A stretch of 64,000 nucleotides of DNA from Microvirga terricola (GCF_011777495.1 NZ_JAATJS010000002.1:1-64000), one strand, 5' to 3'. Shown: positions 38,703 to 48,034, counted from the stretch's first letter. Notes: a model not told the origin generated them from the letters alone. Program-made: numbers and translations.

Positions 38703-39458
38703 ATGACTGAGACGATGGGCATCGAGGATTATCTCGCGCAGGGCGGGGTGCTGAGCTCTCCAACGAATGTGCCGGCCCGCTATCGCGGAGAATTGCTGCG
38801 ACTGATGGCAACCTTCGTGGATAGCGAGCTGGCGGGCTCTGCCGGCTTTGCCGATAGCATCAACGCCGCTCCCGGAATCAAGGAGCGGATCGCCGCTGCC
38901 CGGATCGTGCTCGAGAAGACTGATCATGCCGAGCTTGTGCTCGCTGTCATGGGTACCTTCGGGGCAGATACCGCTCGCTATAGCGTGCATCATCCCTGGG
39001 CGGCTCGCGTCGCCCGTAATGCCGATCTCGGCGCGACGCGTCTGGGGAGCGATATGCGGCTCTCCGTCTTCCATTACCCGCTTCAGGGTTGGGTGGATGC
39101 CGTGACCATGAACGTCCTGATGGGCAGGGCGGTCGGTCTTCAACTCGAAGAGTTCTCCCGCGTCTCCTACGCCCCTCTTGCCGAGGCGTTCCGCGCGATC
39201 GCTCCCCGCGAGGCCCGCCATGCCGAACTCGGTATCGAAGGATTGCAGAAGATCATCTCGACCGATGAGGGGAGGGAGGAAGTCCGTGTGGCCGTTGCAT
39301 TCTGGCGGCCTCAAGTCGCGGCGAGTTTCGGCATGGCCGGATCCTCGCGCTTCGACACGTTGAAGCGATTTGGTTTGCGTCATCGACCCAATGAGGCGTT
39401 GCTGGCGGATTGGAACGCCGACGTCGATGCGACCTTGTCGGCGTTGAATTTGAACTGA
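38703..39458 (+). CDS. PaaA/PaaC-like ferritin-fold protein, third member in the operon
   Basis: 251 residues, phenylacetic acid catabolic (PaaA_PaaC-type) ferritin-like family by overall pattern: Glu42 in VDSELAGSAG, EKTDHAE at 71-77, Glu149/150, and Glu170-A-R-His173 in REARHAELG. The second ExxH is intact but the first reads K-T-D-H, so one expected metal ligand is Lys72 instead of Glu, similar to the degenerate site of PaaC. It is not part of the E. coli paa operon. It could be an extra structural subunit or act on a related substrate. It sits between paaE and paaZ with 15-22 bp gaps, clearly in the operon. Confidence 0.7.
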   Translation: MTETMGIEDYLAQGGVLSSPTNVPARYRGELLRLMATFVDSELAGSAGFADSINAAPGIKERIAAARIVLEKTDHAELVLAVMGTFGADTARYSVHHPWAARVARNADLGATRLGSDMRLSVFHYPLQGWVDAVTMNVLMGRAVGLQLEEFSRVSYAPLAEAFRAIAPREARHAELGIEGLQKIISTDEGREEVRVAVAFWRPQVAASFGMAGSSRFDTLKRFGLRHRPNEALLADWNADVDATLSALNLN

Positions 39459-39473
39459 TCAAAGGATTGATTG

Positions 39474-41531
39474 ATGGGCATTGCGTCTGGAAACCCACGG
39501 CAGCTTGAGAGTTTTGTTTGCGGAGAGTGGGTCCGGGGTGCGCGTGAAGGCCTTCCGTTGCACGATGCGACGACTGGAGAACCGGTTGCGTTGATCGACT
39601 CGTCGGGAATCGACTTTGCCGCTGCGCTGAATTACGGCCGCTCTCGCGGTGGCCCTGCTTTGCGAGCGATGACCTTTCACGAGCGTGCCGGCATGCTCAG
39701 GGCGCTTGGCCAGGCCTTGATGGAACTCAAGGAAGAGTTCTACGCTCTGTCCTATGCGACCGGTGCGACTCGCAGCGATAGCTGGATCGACATCGAGGGC
39801 GGCATCGGCACGCTTCTGTCCTATGCATCCAAGGGACGTCGCGAGCTGCCGGATACGCGTGTCCTCATCGAGGGAGACGTGGAAAGCCTGTCTCGTGACA
39901 ACAGCTTCTCGGGTCAGCATATCCTCACGCCGCTACAGGGCGTCGCCGTGCATATCAACGCCTTCAACTTCCCCTGCTGGGGAATGCTGGAGAAGATTGC
40001 ACCGACGCTGCTTGCCGGTATGCCCGCCATCGTAAAGCCCGCCAGTCAGACCGCTTATCTCACCGAGCTCATGGTTCGGCGGATCATCGAGACCGGGCTT
40101 CTGCCGGACGGTGCGCTTCAACTGATCTGCGGATCGGTCGGCGATCTCCTTGATCACGTCACCGGGCAGGACGCCGTCACATTCACCGGCTCTGCCAGCA
40201 CCGGTCGTCGCCTCAGATCGCATCCGGCTGTTATCGCGAACTCAGTTCGCTTCACGATGGAGGCCGACAGCCTTAACTCTTGCATCCTCGGTCAGGATGC
40301 AGGCCCGGGAACCGAGGAATTCGATCTTTTCATCAAGGAGGTTGCACGCGAGATGACGGTCAAGGCCGGGCAGAAGTGCACGGCCATCCGGCGCGTGATG
40401 GTGCCGCGCGCTCACTGCGACGCCGTCGTTTCTGCTCTCGGAAAGCGGCTAACGACCGTATCTATCGGGAATCCCGCCGACGAAGCGGTCCGGATGGGCC
40501 CGCTGGCGAGCCTCGAACAGCGGGAGGAAGTCCGAGCGCGCATTCACGATCTCTCGCCGGAGACGCGGATCGTCTTTGGAGACCTCGACCGTATCGAAGT
40601 GATCTCCGGAGATTCCGAGAAAGGCGCCTTTCTGAACCCGGTCCTGCTGCTTTGCGAGTCCCCCGATAATGCTCGGGCCGTCCACGACGTCGAGATCTTT
40701 GGCCCCGTCAGTACGATTCTGCCCTACGACAGTCCCGCCGAAGCCGTCGATCTCGCCCTGCGCGGCAAAGGCTCGCTCGTGGCTTCCGTATTCACGAACG
40801 ATCCTGTCATTGCGGAGGAGACCGTTCTCGGCCTCGCACCCTTCCACGGTCGTGTGCTGATCGGAAACCGCACTAGCGGCAAGACCTCTACAGGTCATGG
40901 ATCGCCGCTGCCGGTCCTCGTTCACGGTGGTCCGGGTCGCGCAGGAGGGGGTGAAGAATTGGGCGGCATGCGCAGCGTCAAGCACTACATGCAGCGCAGT
41001 GCGGTCCAGGGAGCTCCGCGGCTTCTGTCGGCTGTCACAGGCCGTTGGATCGAAGGCGCGCCTGCGCGGAGTGACGGCGTTCATCCCTTCCGCAAGTCAC
41101 TCGCCGAGCTGCGTATCGGTGACCAGATCGTCACTGGAAAACGAACCGTCACCCTCGAAGATATCGAACACTTCGCTCATTTTACCGGCGATACTTTTTA
41201 TGCCCACATGGATGAGGAGGCCGCGAGGGCCAACCCGTTCTTCGACGGGCGGGTCGCGCATGGCTACCTCATCGTCTCTTTTGCCGCAGGCCTCTTCGTC
41301 GATCCCGCGCCCGGTCCCGTGCTCGCCAATTACGGCGTGGATAATCTGCGATTCCTGACGCCGGTCAATCCAGGCGATGTGCTTCAGGTTCGTCTGACCT
41401 GTAAGGATATCAACCCGCGTGGATCTGCCGAACACGGCGAGGTCCGCTGGGATTGTAGAGTCACCAACCAACATGAAGCTATGGTCGCACAGTACGATGT
41501 GCTGACCATGGTTGCAAAGTCATGGCCGTAA
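39474..41531 (+). CDS. paaZ: Oxepin-CoA hydrolase / 3-oxo-5,6-dehydrosuberyl-CoA semialdehyde dehydrogenase
   Basis: Bifunctional ring-opening enzyme, 685 residues. N-terminal aldehyde dehydrogenase (1-520): GVAVHINAFNFPCWGMLEKI, catalytic Cys302 in KAGQKCTAIRR and MEADSLNSCILG. C-terminal MaoC-type hydratase (about 540-685): DIEHFAHFTGDTFYAHMDEE and RVAHGYLIVSFAAGL. Both active sites look intact. ATG 39474 preferred over the TTG one codon earlier. Confidence 0.94.
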   Translation: MGIASGNPRQLESFVCGEWVRGAREGLPLHDATTGEPVALIDSSGIDFAAALNYGRSRGGPALRAMTFHERAGMLRALGQALMELKEEFYALSYATGATRSDSWIDIEGGIGTLLSYASKGRRELPDTRVLIEGDVESLSRDNSFSGQHILTPLQGVAVHINAFNFPCWGMLEKIAPTLLAGMPAIVKPASQTAYLTELMVRRIIETGLLPDGALQLICGSVGDLLDHVTGQDAVTFTGSASTGRRLRSHPAVIANSVRFTMEADSLNSCILGQDAGPGTEEFDLFIKEVAREMTVKAGQKCTAIRRVMVPRAHCDAVVSALGKRLTTVSIGNPADEAVRMGPLASLEQREEVRARIHDLSPETRIVFGDLDRIEVISGDSEKGAFLNPVLLLCESPDNARAVHDVEIFGPVSTILPYDSPAEAVDLALRGKGSLVASVFTNDPVIAEETVLGLAPFHGRVLIGNRTSGKTSTGHGSPLPVLVHGGPGRAGGGEELGGMRSVKHYMQRSAVQGAPRLLSAVTGRWIEGAPARSDGVHPFRKSLAELRIGDQIVTGKRTVTLEDIEHFAHFTGDTFYAHMDEEAARANPFFDGRVAHGYLIVSFAAGLFVDPAPGPVLANYGVDNLRFLTPVNPGDVLQVRLTCKDINPRGSAEHGEVRWDCRVTNQHEAMVAQYDVLTMVAKSWP

Positions 41532-41684
41532 GAGCGGGGAACAGAGCATTACTGAGGAAATGACCCCGGTTCATTGCCAGGAATGCGATAACGAAGACGG
41601 AATGATTGCGTACAAATGCAAATCATTGGTTTCCGTCTTCGCTATGACGAAGTCTGTGGTCGCCCGGAATTTGTCCAGCGAGCG

Positions 41685-42284
41685 TCAGCGGATGGACATG
41701 ATTCCCTCAAGGATCAGCGTCGTGGCGACGTCCGCATAGTCCTCGCGGGTGATGGGGCCTCCGTCACGGAACCACAGATAAACCCAGTTCAACATGCCAA
41801 AGAGAGACATGGTGACGGGCATGAGCAGGGGCCGATCCTTGTTGTCCAGGCCCGGATTGATCTCCCGGAGCACGGCAGAAAATCGTCCAACGATCCGGCG
41901 TTCGATCGCTTGGATCTCAGTTTTCTGCTCGTTGCTGAGCGCACTCATCCCGTTGAGCTGAACCTTGTGCTGGTTGTCGGCTCCTCGGTAATTCTCAAGG
42001 ACGGCCCAAACAAGCCCACGCAGACGCTTTCTCGGCGGCACTTCAGCCAGATCGGCTGCTTCAACCGCAGCCTCAAGCTCAGAAAGATGCGCGTGGATGA
42101 TTCCGAAGATCAGGGCCTCTTTGCTGGGGTAATAATGGTATAAAAGGCCCTTAGAGACGTTGGAATGCGCCGCGATTTGGGACATGGACGCCTTGTCCAT
42201 CCCTTGGTCGGCAAAGACAGCGGCGGCACTTTCAAGAATACCACGTTGTTTTTCTTCGAAATCGCTTGCGCGAGTTCGTGCCAT
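41685..42284 (-). CDS. TetR-family regulator, likely PaaR-like
   Basis: 199 residues from ATG 42284. N-terminal helix-turn-helix: RGILESAAAVFADQGMDKAS, SMSQIAAHSNVSKGLLYHYY, PSKEALIFGIIHAHL. The C-terminal ligand domain (TetR_C-type, LNWVYLWFRDGGPITREDYA) resembles those binding CoA esters. The cluster contains two ACCGACCGGTC operators, before paaJ and before paaN, and a TetR-type repressor is the expected reader. No such site was found before this gene or paaK. It lies downstream of paaK on the same strand. Confidence 0.85.
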   Translation of the reverse strand: MARTRASDFEEKQRGILESAAAVFADQGMDKASMSQIAAHSNVSKGLLYHYYPSKEALIFGIIHAHLSELEAAVEAADLAEVPPRKRLRGLVWAVLENYRGADNQHKVQLNGMSALSNEQKTEIQAIERRIVGRFSAVLREINPGLDNKDRPLLMPVTMSLFGMLNWVYLWFRDGGPITREDYADVATTLILEGIMSIR

Positions 42285-42386
42285 TTGATCGTCCACTCTT
42301 ACGTTGCTTCCTGGGCCCCTCAATACGCGGGGAGAGCCCAAGCTCTTCCGCGATATCCTTCGGAGACCCAAAAAGCAAATACCGGG

Positions 42387-43697
42387 CTAGCCTTTCGGCC
42401 GGTTGTCAATAACCCGCTTTGCTTTGCCTTCGGATCGGGCAAGCGCATCCGGGTCACGGATCTCGATACGGGTGCTCACGCCCACAACGCTCTTGATGTG
42501 ATGGGCGAGTTCTTTCGCGGAGGCGGCTCTGGAAGCAGGATCGGCCCCATGTGGAATGCACTCGACATGCACGGTCATGCTGTCCATACGCCCCTGGCGT
42601 GTCAGCTCAATCTGGAAGTGCGGCGCCAGGTTGCGGCATTTGAGGATTTGTTCCTCGATCTGCGTCGGAAAGACGTTCACACCACGCAGAATAATCATGT
42701 CGTCCGAGCGTCCGGTGATTTTCTCGATGCGTCGCATGCTGCGAGCCGTGCCGGGAAGAAGCCTTGTCAGATCGCGCGTCCGGTAGCGGATCATCGGCAA
42801 GCCTTCCTTGGTCAGCGTGGTGAACACGAGCTCACCCATTTCACCGTCCGGCAGGACCTCGCCCGTCACGGGATCGATGATCTCCGGGTAGAAATGGTCT
42901 TCCCAGATATGCAAGCCGTCTTTAGTTTCCACACACTCATTGGCGACACCCGGTCCCATCACTTCGGAGAGGCCGTAGATGTCGACGGCGTGCATATTGA
43001 ACGCCTGCTCGATCTCGAGGCGCATCGCGTTGGTCCACGGTTCCGCTCCGAAGATGCCGACCGCCAGAGAACTCTCGCGAGGATCGATGCCTTGCCGACG
43101 GAATTCATCGAGAATCGATAGCATATACGAGGGAGTCACCATGATGATGCGAGGCTTGAAGTCGTTCATCAATGAAACTTGGCGCTCTGTCATGCCGCCG
43201 GAAATTGGCACGACGGTGCAGCCCAACCGCTCGGCTCCGTAGTGGGCTCCCAGGCCTCCTGTAAAGAGACCATAGCCATACGCGACATGAACGATATCGC
43301 CGGCGCGCCCCCCTGAGGCGCGAATCGAGCGTGCCATCACATCTGCCCATGTCTCGATATCCCGGGCGGTATAGCCGACCACCGTCGGCTTTCCGGTTGT
43401 CCCCGAAGACGCGTGGATACGACTGAGCTTTTTACGCGGTACGGCGAACATTCCAAACGGGTATGTATCCCGCAGGTCCGACTTTGTTGTGAAGGGAAAC
43501 TTGGCAAGGTCCGACAGAGTCTTCAAGTCGGTCGGATGGACGCCGACGGAGTCGAAGCGTGCGCGGTAAAAGGCAGAGTTCTCGTACGCATGCGTCAAAG
43601 ACCACTTCATGCGCTTGAGTTGCAGCGCTGCGATCTCGTCGCGCGATGCCGTTTCGATCGGCTCCAGGTCTCCTGGCCGAGGCGAAAGACTTTTCAT
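42387..43697 (-). CDS. paaK: Phenylacetate-CoA ligase
   Basis: Activates phenylacetate to phenylacetyl-CoA with ATP, 436 residues. ATG 43697 has GGGAGGAAACC upstream; the open frame goes further but without similarity. AMP-binding loop HASSGTTGKPTVVGY, then YGLSEVMGPGVANEC and the C-terminal GRSDDMIILRGVNVFPTQIE are diagnostic of PaaK. Confidence 0.96.
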   Translation of the reverse strand: MKSLSPRPGDLEPIETASRDEIAALQLKRMKWSLTHAYENSAFYRARFDSVGVHPTDLKTLSDLAKFPFTTKSDLRDTYPFGMFAVPRKKLSRIHASSGTTGKPTVVGYTARDIETWADVMARSIRASGGRAGDIVHVAYGYGLFTGGLGAHYGAERLGCTVVPISGGMTERQVSLMNDFKPRIIMVTPSYMLSILDEFRRQGIDPRESSLAVGIFGAEPWTNAMRLEIEQAFNMHAVDIYGLSEVMGPGVANECVETKDGLHIWEDHFYPEIIDPVTGEVLPDGEMGELVFTTLTKEGLPMIRYRTRDLTRLLPGTARSMRRIEKITGRSDDMIILRGVNVFPTQIEEQILKCRNLAPHFQIELTRQGRMDSMTVHVECIPHGADPASRAASAKELAHHIKSVVGVSTRIEIRDPDALARSEGKAKRVIDNRPKG

Positions 43698-43774
43698 GGT
43701 TTCCTCCCAATTTTTGCGAAGGGTTTTTACCCTCTTCAACGTTTTTATAGTCGCAAGTTGGAGCAATGCAGCGG

Positions 43775-44215
43775 CTAGACAGTCTCCGGCACGAGCTCTC
43801 CCTTGACCGACCGCGAATGCCCACGAAATTCTGCGATCTGATCGCCCGCCTGGTTTGTCACCGCGACGTCGTAGATTCCTCCACGGCCACGCCGCGAAAC
43901 TTCGCGTGCGATTGCCGTCAACCGATCTCCGACGAAGGCCGGTGCGATGAATGTGATCGCGGCCTGCTGTGCCACGTTGCGCTGGTTGTAGGTGTTGCAA
44001 GCGAAGGCGAAGGCTGAATCCGCTAAAGTGAAGATATATCCGCCGTGACAGGTCGCGTGACCATTGGCCATGGCGCTGGTGATCGTCATAGAGATCCGGG
44101 CTCCACCCGGACTGACCTGCTCGATCAGCATGTCGAGTTGTTGCGAAGCAGCATCAGCCTGCCACATGGCTTTCATACAGGCTCTAGCGACTTGCTCGGG
44201 GTTCATGCTGGTCAT
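43775..44215 (-). CDS. paaI: Hydroxyphenylacetyl-CoA thioesterase
   Basis: Hotdog-fold thioesterase, 146 residues. It releases CoA from hydroxylated dead-end intermediates. NGHATCHGGYIFTLADSAFAF carries the catalytic Asp region, and FIAPAFVGDRLTAIAREVSRRGR is typical. The start overlaps the paaG stop (ATGA); 77 bp separate it from paaK, still likely the same transcript. Confidence 0.94.
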   Translation of the reverse strand: MTSMNPEQVARACMKAMWQADAASQQLDMLIEQVSPGGARISMTITSAMANGHATCHGGYIFTLADSAFAFACNTYNQRNVAQQAAITFIAPAFVGDRLTAIAREVSRRGRGGIYDVAVTNQAGDQIAEFRGHSRSVKGELVPETV

Positions 44216-45006
44216 TGGCCACGGAACTCCGGTTTACGTTTCTCTAGGAAAGCCGTGACACCTTCAGCGTAGTCGGCACTGCGGCCAGCTTCGCGCTGGA
44301 GGTCCTTTTCAAGATCGAGCGATGCGTCAAGCGATTGCGTCGCTGCCGCCTGGATGGCGCGTTTCGTCATGCCGAAACCTCGGGTCGGGCCCGCGGCCAG
44401 GCGTAGGGCCAGCTCCTTTGATTCCCTTTGTAGGTCCTCGTCTGGAACCGCTTTCCAAATCAGGCCCCATTGCGCGGCTGTTTCGGCGTCGAGCGGTTCG
44501 GCCAGCAAAGCGAGTGCCTTCGCGCGCGGCTCGCCGAGGATGCGTGGCAGGCTCCATGTGCCGCCGGAATCGGGAATTAGACCGATCTTCGAGAACGCCT
44601 GGATGAAACGCGCGGAACGAGCCGCCAGGACGATGTCGCAAACAAGCGCGATGTTCGCGCCCGCGCCGGCCGCCACGCCGTTGACCGCGCAGACGACCGG
44701 CTTCTCAAGGTTGCGGATGGAGCGCACGAGCGGGTTGTAGAGCCGGTCCACAGTTTGTCCGAGATCGGGCGCCTCATTACCTTTGCGAGGGTCGCGGTCA
44801 CCCAGATCCTGTCCGGCGCAGAACCCGCGACCGGCGCCTGTCAACAGGACGGCACGCACTGTGGGATCCGAGTGCGCTCTGTCAAAGCCTGATCTCAGAG
44901 CGAGATGCATTTCCTCGTTGAAGGAGTTCAGCTTGTCCGGTCTATTGAGAGTCAGCGTCAGAACGCCGTTTTCGAAAGCCGAAATGACAGTTTCGGAATC
45001 TGGCAT
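44212..45006 (-). CDS. paaG: Ring-1,2-epoxyphenylacetyl-CoA isomerase
   Basis: Crotonase-fold enzyme converting the epoxide to oxepin-CoA and moving double bonds later. 264 residues from ATG 45006, with GGGAGGGAG upstream. Oxyanion-hole segments GAGRGFCAGQDLGDR and NGVAAGAGANIAL, and KIGLIPDSGGTWSLPR with the catalytic Asp. First gene of the minus-strand paaG-paaI-paaK unit, divergent from paaN. Confidence 0.94.
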   Translation of the reverse strand: MPDSETVISAFENGVLTLTLNRPDKLNSFNEEMHLALRSGFDRAHSDPTVRAVLLTGAGRGFCAGQDLGDRDPRKGNEAPDLGQTVDRLYNPLVRSIRNLEKPVVCAVNGVAAGAGANIALVCDIVLAARSARFIQAFSKIGLIPDSGGTWSLPRILGEPRAKALALLAEPLDAETAAQWGLIWKAVPDEDLQRESKELALRLAAGPTRGFGMTKRAIQAAATQSLDASLDLEKDLQREAGRSADYAEGVTAFLEKRKPEFRGQ

Positions 45007-45056
45007 TTTCTCCCTCCCGGCACCGCACTTTCCGGCGGCATAAAAAACATCTTGCA

Positions 45057-45073
45057 TAAACCGACCGGTCAGT
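45057..45073. promoter_or_regulatory. PaaR-type operator between paaG and paaN
   Basis: ACCGACCGGTCAGT at 45060-45073 shares ACCGACCGGTC with the site before paaJ; the core GACCGGTC (45063-45070) is palindromic. It lies in the 98-bp divergent gap and could control both paaG-I-K and the paaN-liv operon. Confidence 0.65.
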
Positions 45074-45104
45074 CAATTATAAGGAGAAAAATCGAGGGAC
45101 TGGA

Positions 45105-46757
45105 ATGAGCGCTCTTTTCGACCGGCACCGGAAGCTTATTGATGCCGCTGTCTTGGCCCTTCGGGAGCGCGGGTTCTGGTCACCTTTTTCTGAGATTCCG
45201 AGCACCAAGATTTATGGCGAGACAGCCAAGGAAGACGGTCTCGCCGCTTTCGAGGCTCGGCTTAATGCACCTTTTCAGTTGCCCGGACATCCCGAACAAA
45301 AGTCGGTAGGAGGCGAACTCTCGCCGTGGGGGATGCCTCTCAACATCTCCTATCCGACGGCGGACTCAAAGACCCTGGTTGCCGCCTCGAAGGCGGCGGC
45401 CCCTGTCTGGGCCTCCGCTTCAGTCGAGGAGCGTGCCGGCATCTGCGCCGAAATTCTCGTGCGCTTGAATCGCATGAGCTTCGAGATTGCCAGCGCCGTC
45501 ATGCACACTACCGGGCAGGCCTTCCCGATGGCATTCCAGGCTGGTGGACCACATGCTCAGGACCGCGGTCTCGAAGCTCTCGCCGTGGCCTGGAGCGAAA
45601 TGTCCCGCGCACCGCGCGAAGCAATTTGGGAGAAGCCTCAGGGCAAGGCCTCGCCGATTATTCTAGAAAAGCACTGGCGGATCGTGCCACGGGGCATCAG
45701 CCTTGTCATCGGCTGCCAGACCTTCCCGACCTGGAACAGTTACCCGGGCCTTTTCGCGAGTCTGGCGACCGGTAATACGGTAATCGTGAAGCCGCATCCG
45801 GGTGCCGTTTTGCCGCTCGCGATCACGGTGGCGGTGGCGCGCGAGGTCATGGCCGGGCAAGGGTTCCCGGCTGATGTGGTCCTTCTTGCGGCTGATGCTC
45901 AGGGAGCTGAAATCACGAAGGACCTCGTGCAACATCCCGACGTGGCGATCATTGACTACACAGGCTCGAATGCGTTCGGCGACTGGGTGCGTAGCAACGC
46001 AGGGTCCGCGCAGGTCTACACAGAGGAGGCTGGGGTCAATTCTATCGTGATCTCGGCCACCGATCGCTTCGATGCCATGTGCGCCAACATTGCGTTCTCC
46101 TTGGCGCTCTACAGCGGCCAGATGTGTACCGCGCCGCAAAACCTCTTCATTCCTCGGGACGGCATTCCGACCGACCTGGGTCATAAGAGCTTTGATGAGG
46201 TCGGGCAGACCATTGCTTCCGCCATCGATGTCCTTCTGGCCGATCCGGCGCGGGGCTCAGGTGTCTGCGGTGCCATTGCCAATCAGGCGACGCTCGAGCG
46301 CGTCGAAAATGCTCGCATGCTTGGACGCGTGGTTCGCGATTCAGCGCCGCTCGAGGGATCTCGCAGTGCGACGCCGCTAATCGTCGCTGTCGATGCTGCC
46401 AAGACATCGGTTCACGAGGAAGAGTGCTTCGGCCCTATCGCCTTCCTCGTGGCCGTTGCCGATGCTGATGAGGGGATTGAGCATGCGGCCGCACTCGCCT
46501 GCCGCAAGGGAGCTATCACTACAGCCCTGTACGACATCGACGAACCGCGTATTGAGCGCGGCATCGAGGCCTTCGCGCGGGCCGGCGTGAACCTATCCGT
46601 GAACCTGACGGGAAATATCTTCGTCAATCAAAGTGCAGCGTTTAGCGATTACCACGTGACCGGGGCAAATCCGGCAGGCAACGCCAGCCTTACGGACGCG
46701 GCTTTCGTCACCAATCGCTATCGACTTGCCATGTGGCGTCGCCCAAAGGCGGCATAA
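45105..46757 (+). CDS. paaN: Phenylacetic acid degradation protein PaaN (aldehyde dehydrogenase type)
   Basis: 550 residues, aldehyde dehydrogenase fold with the PaaN-type N-terminus (FDRHRKLIDAAVLALRERGF, WSPFSEIPSTKIYGE). Catalytic Cys341 in YSGQMCTAPQNL; also QTFPTWNSYPGLFASLATGN. PaaN is thought to oxidise the ring-opened semialdehyde; here it coexists with paaZ. Preceded by a PaaR-type operator. Confidence 0.93.
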   Translation: MSALFDRHRKLIDAAVLALRERGFWSPFSEIPSTKIYGETAKEDGLAAFEARLNAPFQLPGHPEQKSVGGELSPWGMPLNISYPTADSKTLVAASKAAAPVWASASVEERAGICAEILVRLNRMSFEIASAVMHTTGQAFPMAFQAGGPHAQDRGLEALAVAWSEMSRAPREAIWEKPQGKASPIILEKHWRIVPRGISLVIGCQTFPTWNSYPGLFASLATGNTVIVKPHPGAVLPLAITVAVAREVMAGQGFPADVVLLAADAQGAEITKDLVQHPDVAIIDYTGSNAFGDWVRSNAGSAQVYTEEAGVNSIVISATDRFDAMCANIAFSLALYSGQMCTAPQNLFIPRDGIPTDLGHKSFDEVGQTIASAIDVLLADPARGSGVCGAIANQATLERVENARMLGRVVRDSAPLEGSRSATPLIVAVDAAKTSVHEEECFGPIAFLVAVADADEGIEHAAALACRKGAITTALYDIDEPRIERGIEAFARAGVNLSVNLTGNIFVNQSAAFSDYHVTGANPAGNASLTDAAFVTNRYRLAMWRRPKAA

Positions 46758-46795
46758 AAACGGCGAAAAGCCGATAACATCCAGGGAGGAAAACC

Positions 46796-47941
46796 ATGCA
46801 AAGAACCATCATTAGCGCTACCTTGGCCAGCGTGATCTCGTTCGGTCTTACCGGGATCGCAGCGGCCGACATCAAGATCGGCGCGACCGTGTCCGAAACC
46901 GGCCCGGCTTCGTTCCTCGGAGATCCGGAGGCAAAGACCCTGAAGCTGCTGGTCGAGCAGATCAACGCTGCAGGTGGAGTGAAGGGGGAGAAGATCAAGC
47001 TCTTCCTGTACGATGACGGTGGCGACCCCAATAAGGCGCGCACTTTTGCTACCCGTTTGGTCGAGGATGACGGCGTGGTCGCCATCATCGGCGGCACCAC
47101 GACGGGAACATCCATGGCTGTGATGCCGGTTGCCGAAGAAGCCAGGCTTCCTTTCATTTCGCTGGCTGGCGCAATAGAGATCATCGATCCGGTGCGTCCG
47201 AACACATTCAAGACACCGCACACGGATCGCATGGCTTGCGAAAAGATCTTCGACGACATGAAGAAGCGTGGATTGACGCGTATCGGCATGATCTCGGGGA
47301 CCGACGGCTTCGGTGCATCCATGCGGGCCCAGTGCCTGGACGTCGCCAGCAAGTACGGCATCACGATCGTCGCCGAGGAGACTTATGGTCCGAAGGATGC
47401 CGATATGACGCCGCAGCTCACCAACATTCGCAGCAAGAGCGATGTGCAGGCGATCATCAATCCCGGCTTCGGTCAGGGTCCGGCCATTGTCACGCGAAAC
47501 TATGCCCAGCTCGGTATCGCTCTGCCGCTCTACCAGTCGCACGGCGTCGCCTCTAACGGTTTCATCGAGCTTGCCGGCGCGAAGGCAGCGGAAGGCATTC
47601 GATTGCCGGGAACGGCATTGCTCGTAGGCGAGATGTTGCCTGAGAGCGATGCTCAGCGGCTTGTCGTGATGGCTTACAAGACGAGTTTCGAGAAAGCGAC
47701 CGGGACACCGGTCTCGACCTTCGGTGGCTATGCTCATGACGCGATGCGCATTCTCGTCGACGCTCTGAATCGTGCGACGTCGATGAAGCCCGCCGCCGTT
47801 CGCGATGCCATCGAGAAGACCTCGGGCCTCGTTGGCACGACAGGTACGGTGACGATGTCGGCGAAGGACCATCTGGGCCTCGATCTCGGCTCGTTCCGCA
47901 TGCTCGAAATCCGCAATGGCAGCTGGAAGCTGGTGAACTGA
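46796..47941 (+). CDS. LIV-type ABC transporter, periplasmic binding protein
   Basis: 381 residues with a signal peptide (MQRTIISATLASVISFG..., cleaved near IAAA), then ADIKIGATVSETGPASFLGD, the start of a type I periplasmic fold (Peripla_BP_6). GGTTTGTSMAV and the GRIGMISGTDGFG-like segment follow the LivK/aromatic-acid receptors. ATG after GGGAGGAAAACC. Within the paa cluster it probably brings in phenylacetate or a related aromatic acid; that is inference from context. Confidence 0.88.
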   Translation: MQRTIISATLASVISFGLTGIAAADIKIGATVSETGPASFLGDPEAKTLKLLVEQINAAGGVKGEKIKLFLYDDGGDPNKARTFATRLVEDDGVVAIIGGTTTGTSMAVMPVAEEARLPFISLAGAIEIIDPVRPNTFKTPHTDRMACEKIFDDMKKRGLTRIGMISGTDGFGASMRAQCLDVASKYGITIVAEETYGPKDADMTPQLTNIRSKSDVQAIINPGFGQGPAIVTRNYAQLGIALPLYQSHGVASNGFIELAGAKAAEGIRLPGTALLVGEMLPESDAQRLVVMAYKTSFEKATGTPVSTFGGYAHDAMRILVDALNRATSMKPAAVRDAIEKTSGLVGTTGTVTMSAKDHLGLDLGSFRMLEIRNGSWKLVN

Positions 47942-47955
47942 GTCCACTCTCGGTG

Positions 47956-48012
47956 GCCGCTGGCGGTGGAGCTCTCCGCCGGCGGCTGACGAGGCTCCGG
48001 CCTAAAGGCCGG
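47956..48012 (+). terminator. Two adjacent stem-loops after the binding-protein gene
   Basis: An 11-bp stem with one mismatch (47956-47966 with 47976-47986) and a second dyad, CCGGCCT/AGGCCGG at 47997-48012, fill the gap between the binding protein and the permease gene. No U-run. As in the aap operon, they may protect the 5' message or attenuate. Confidence 0.55.
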
Positions 48013-48034
48013 CCCTCTCTGCTGGAAAAAATCC

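Noticed and set aside
42285-42386. Possible PaaR site before the TetR gene
   Set aside because: No ACCGACCGGTC-like palindrome is present in the gap on reading both strands.
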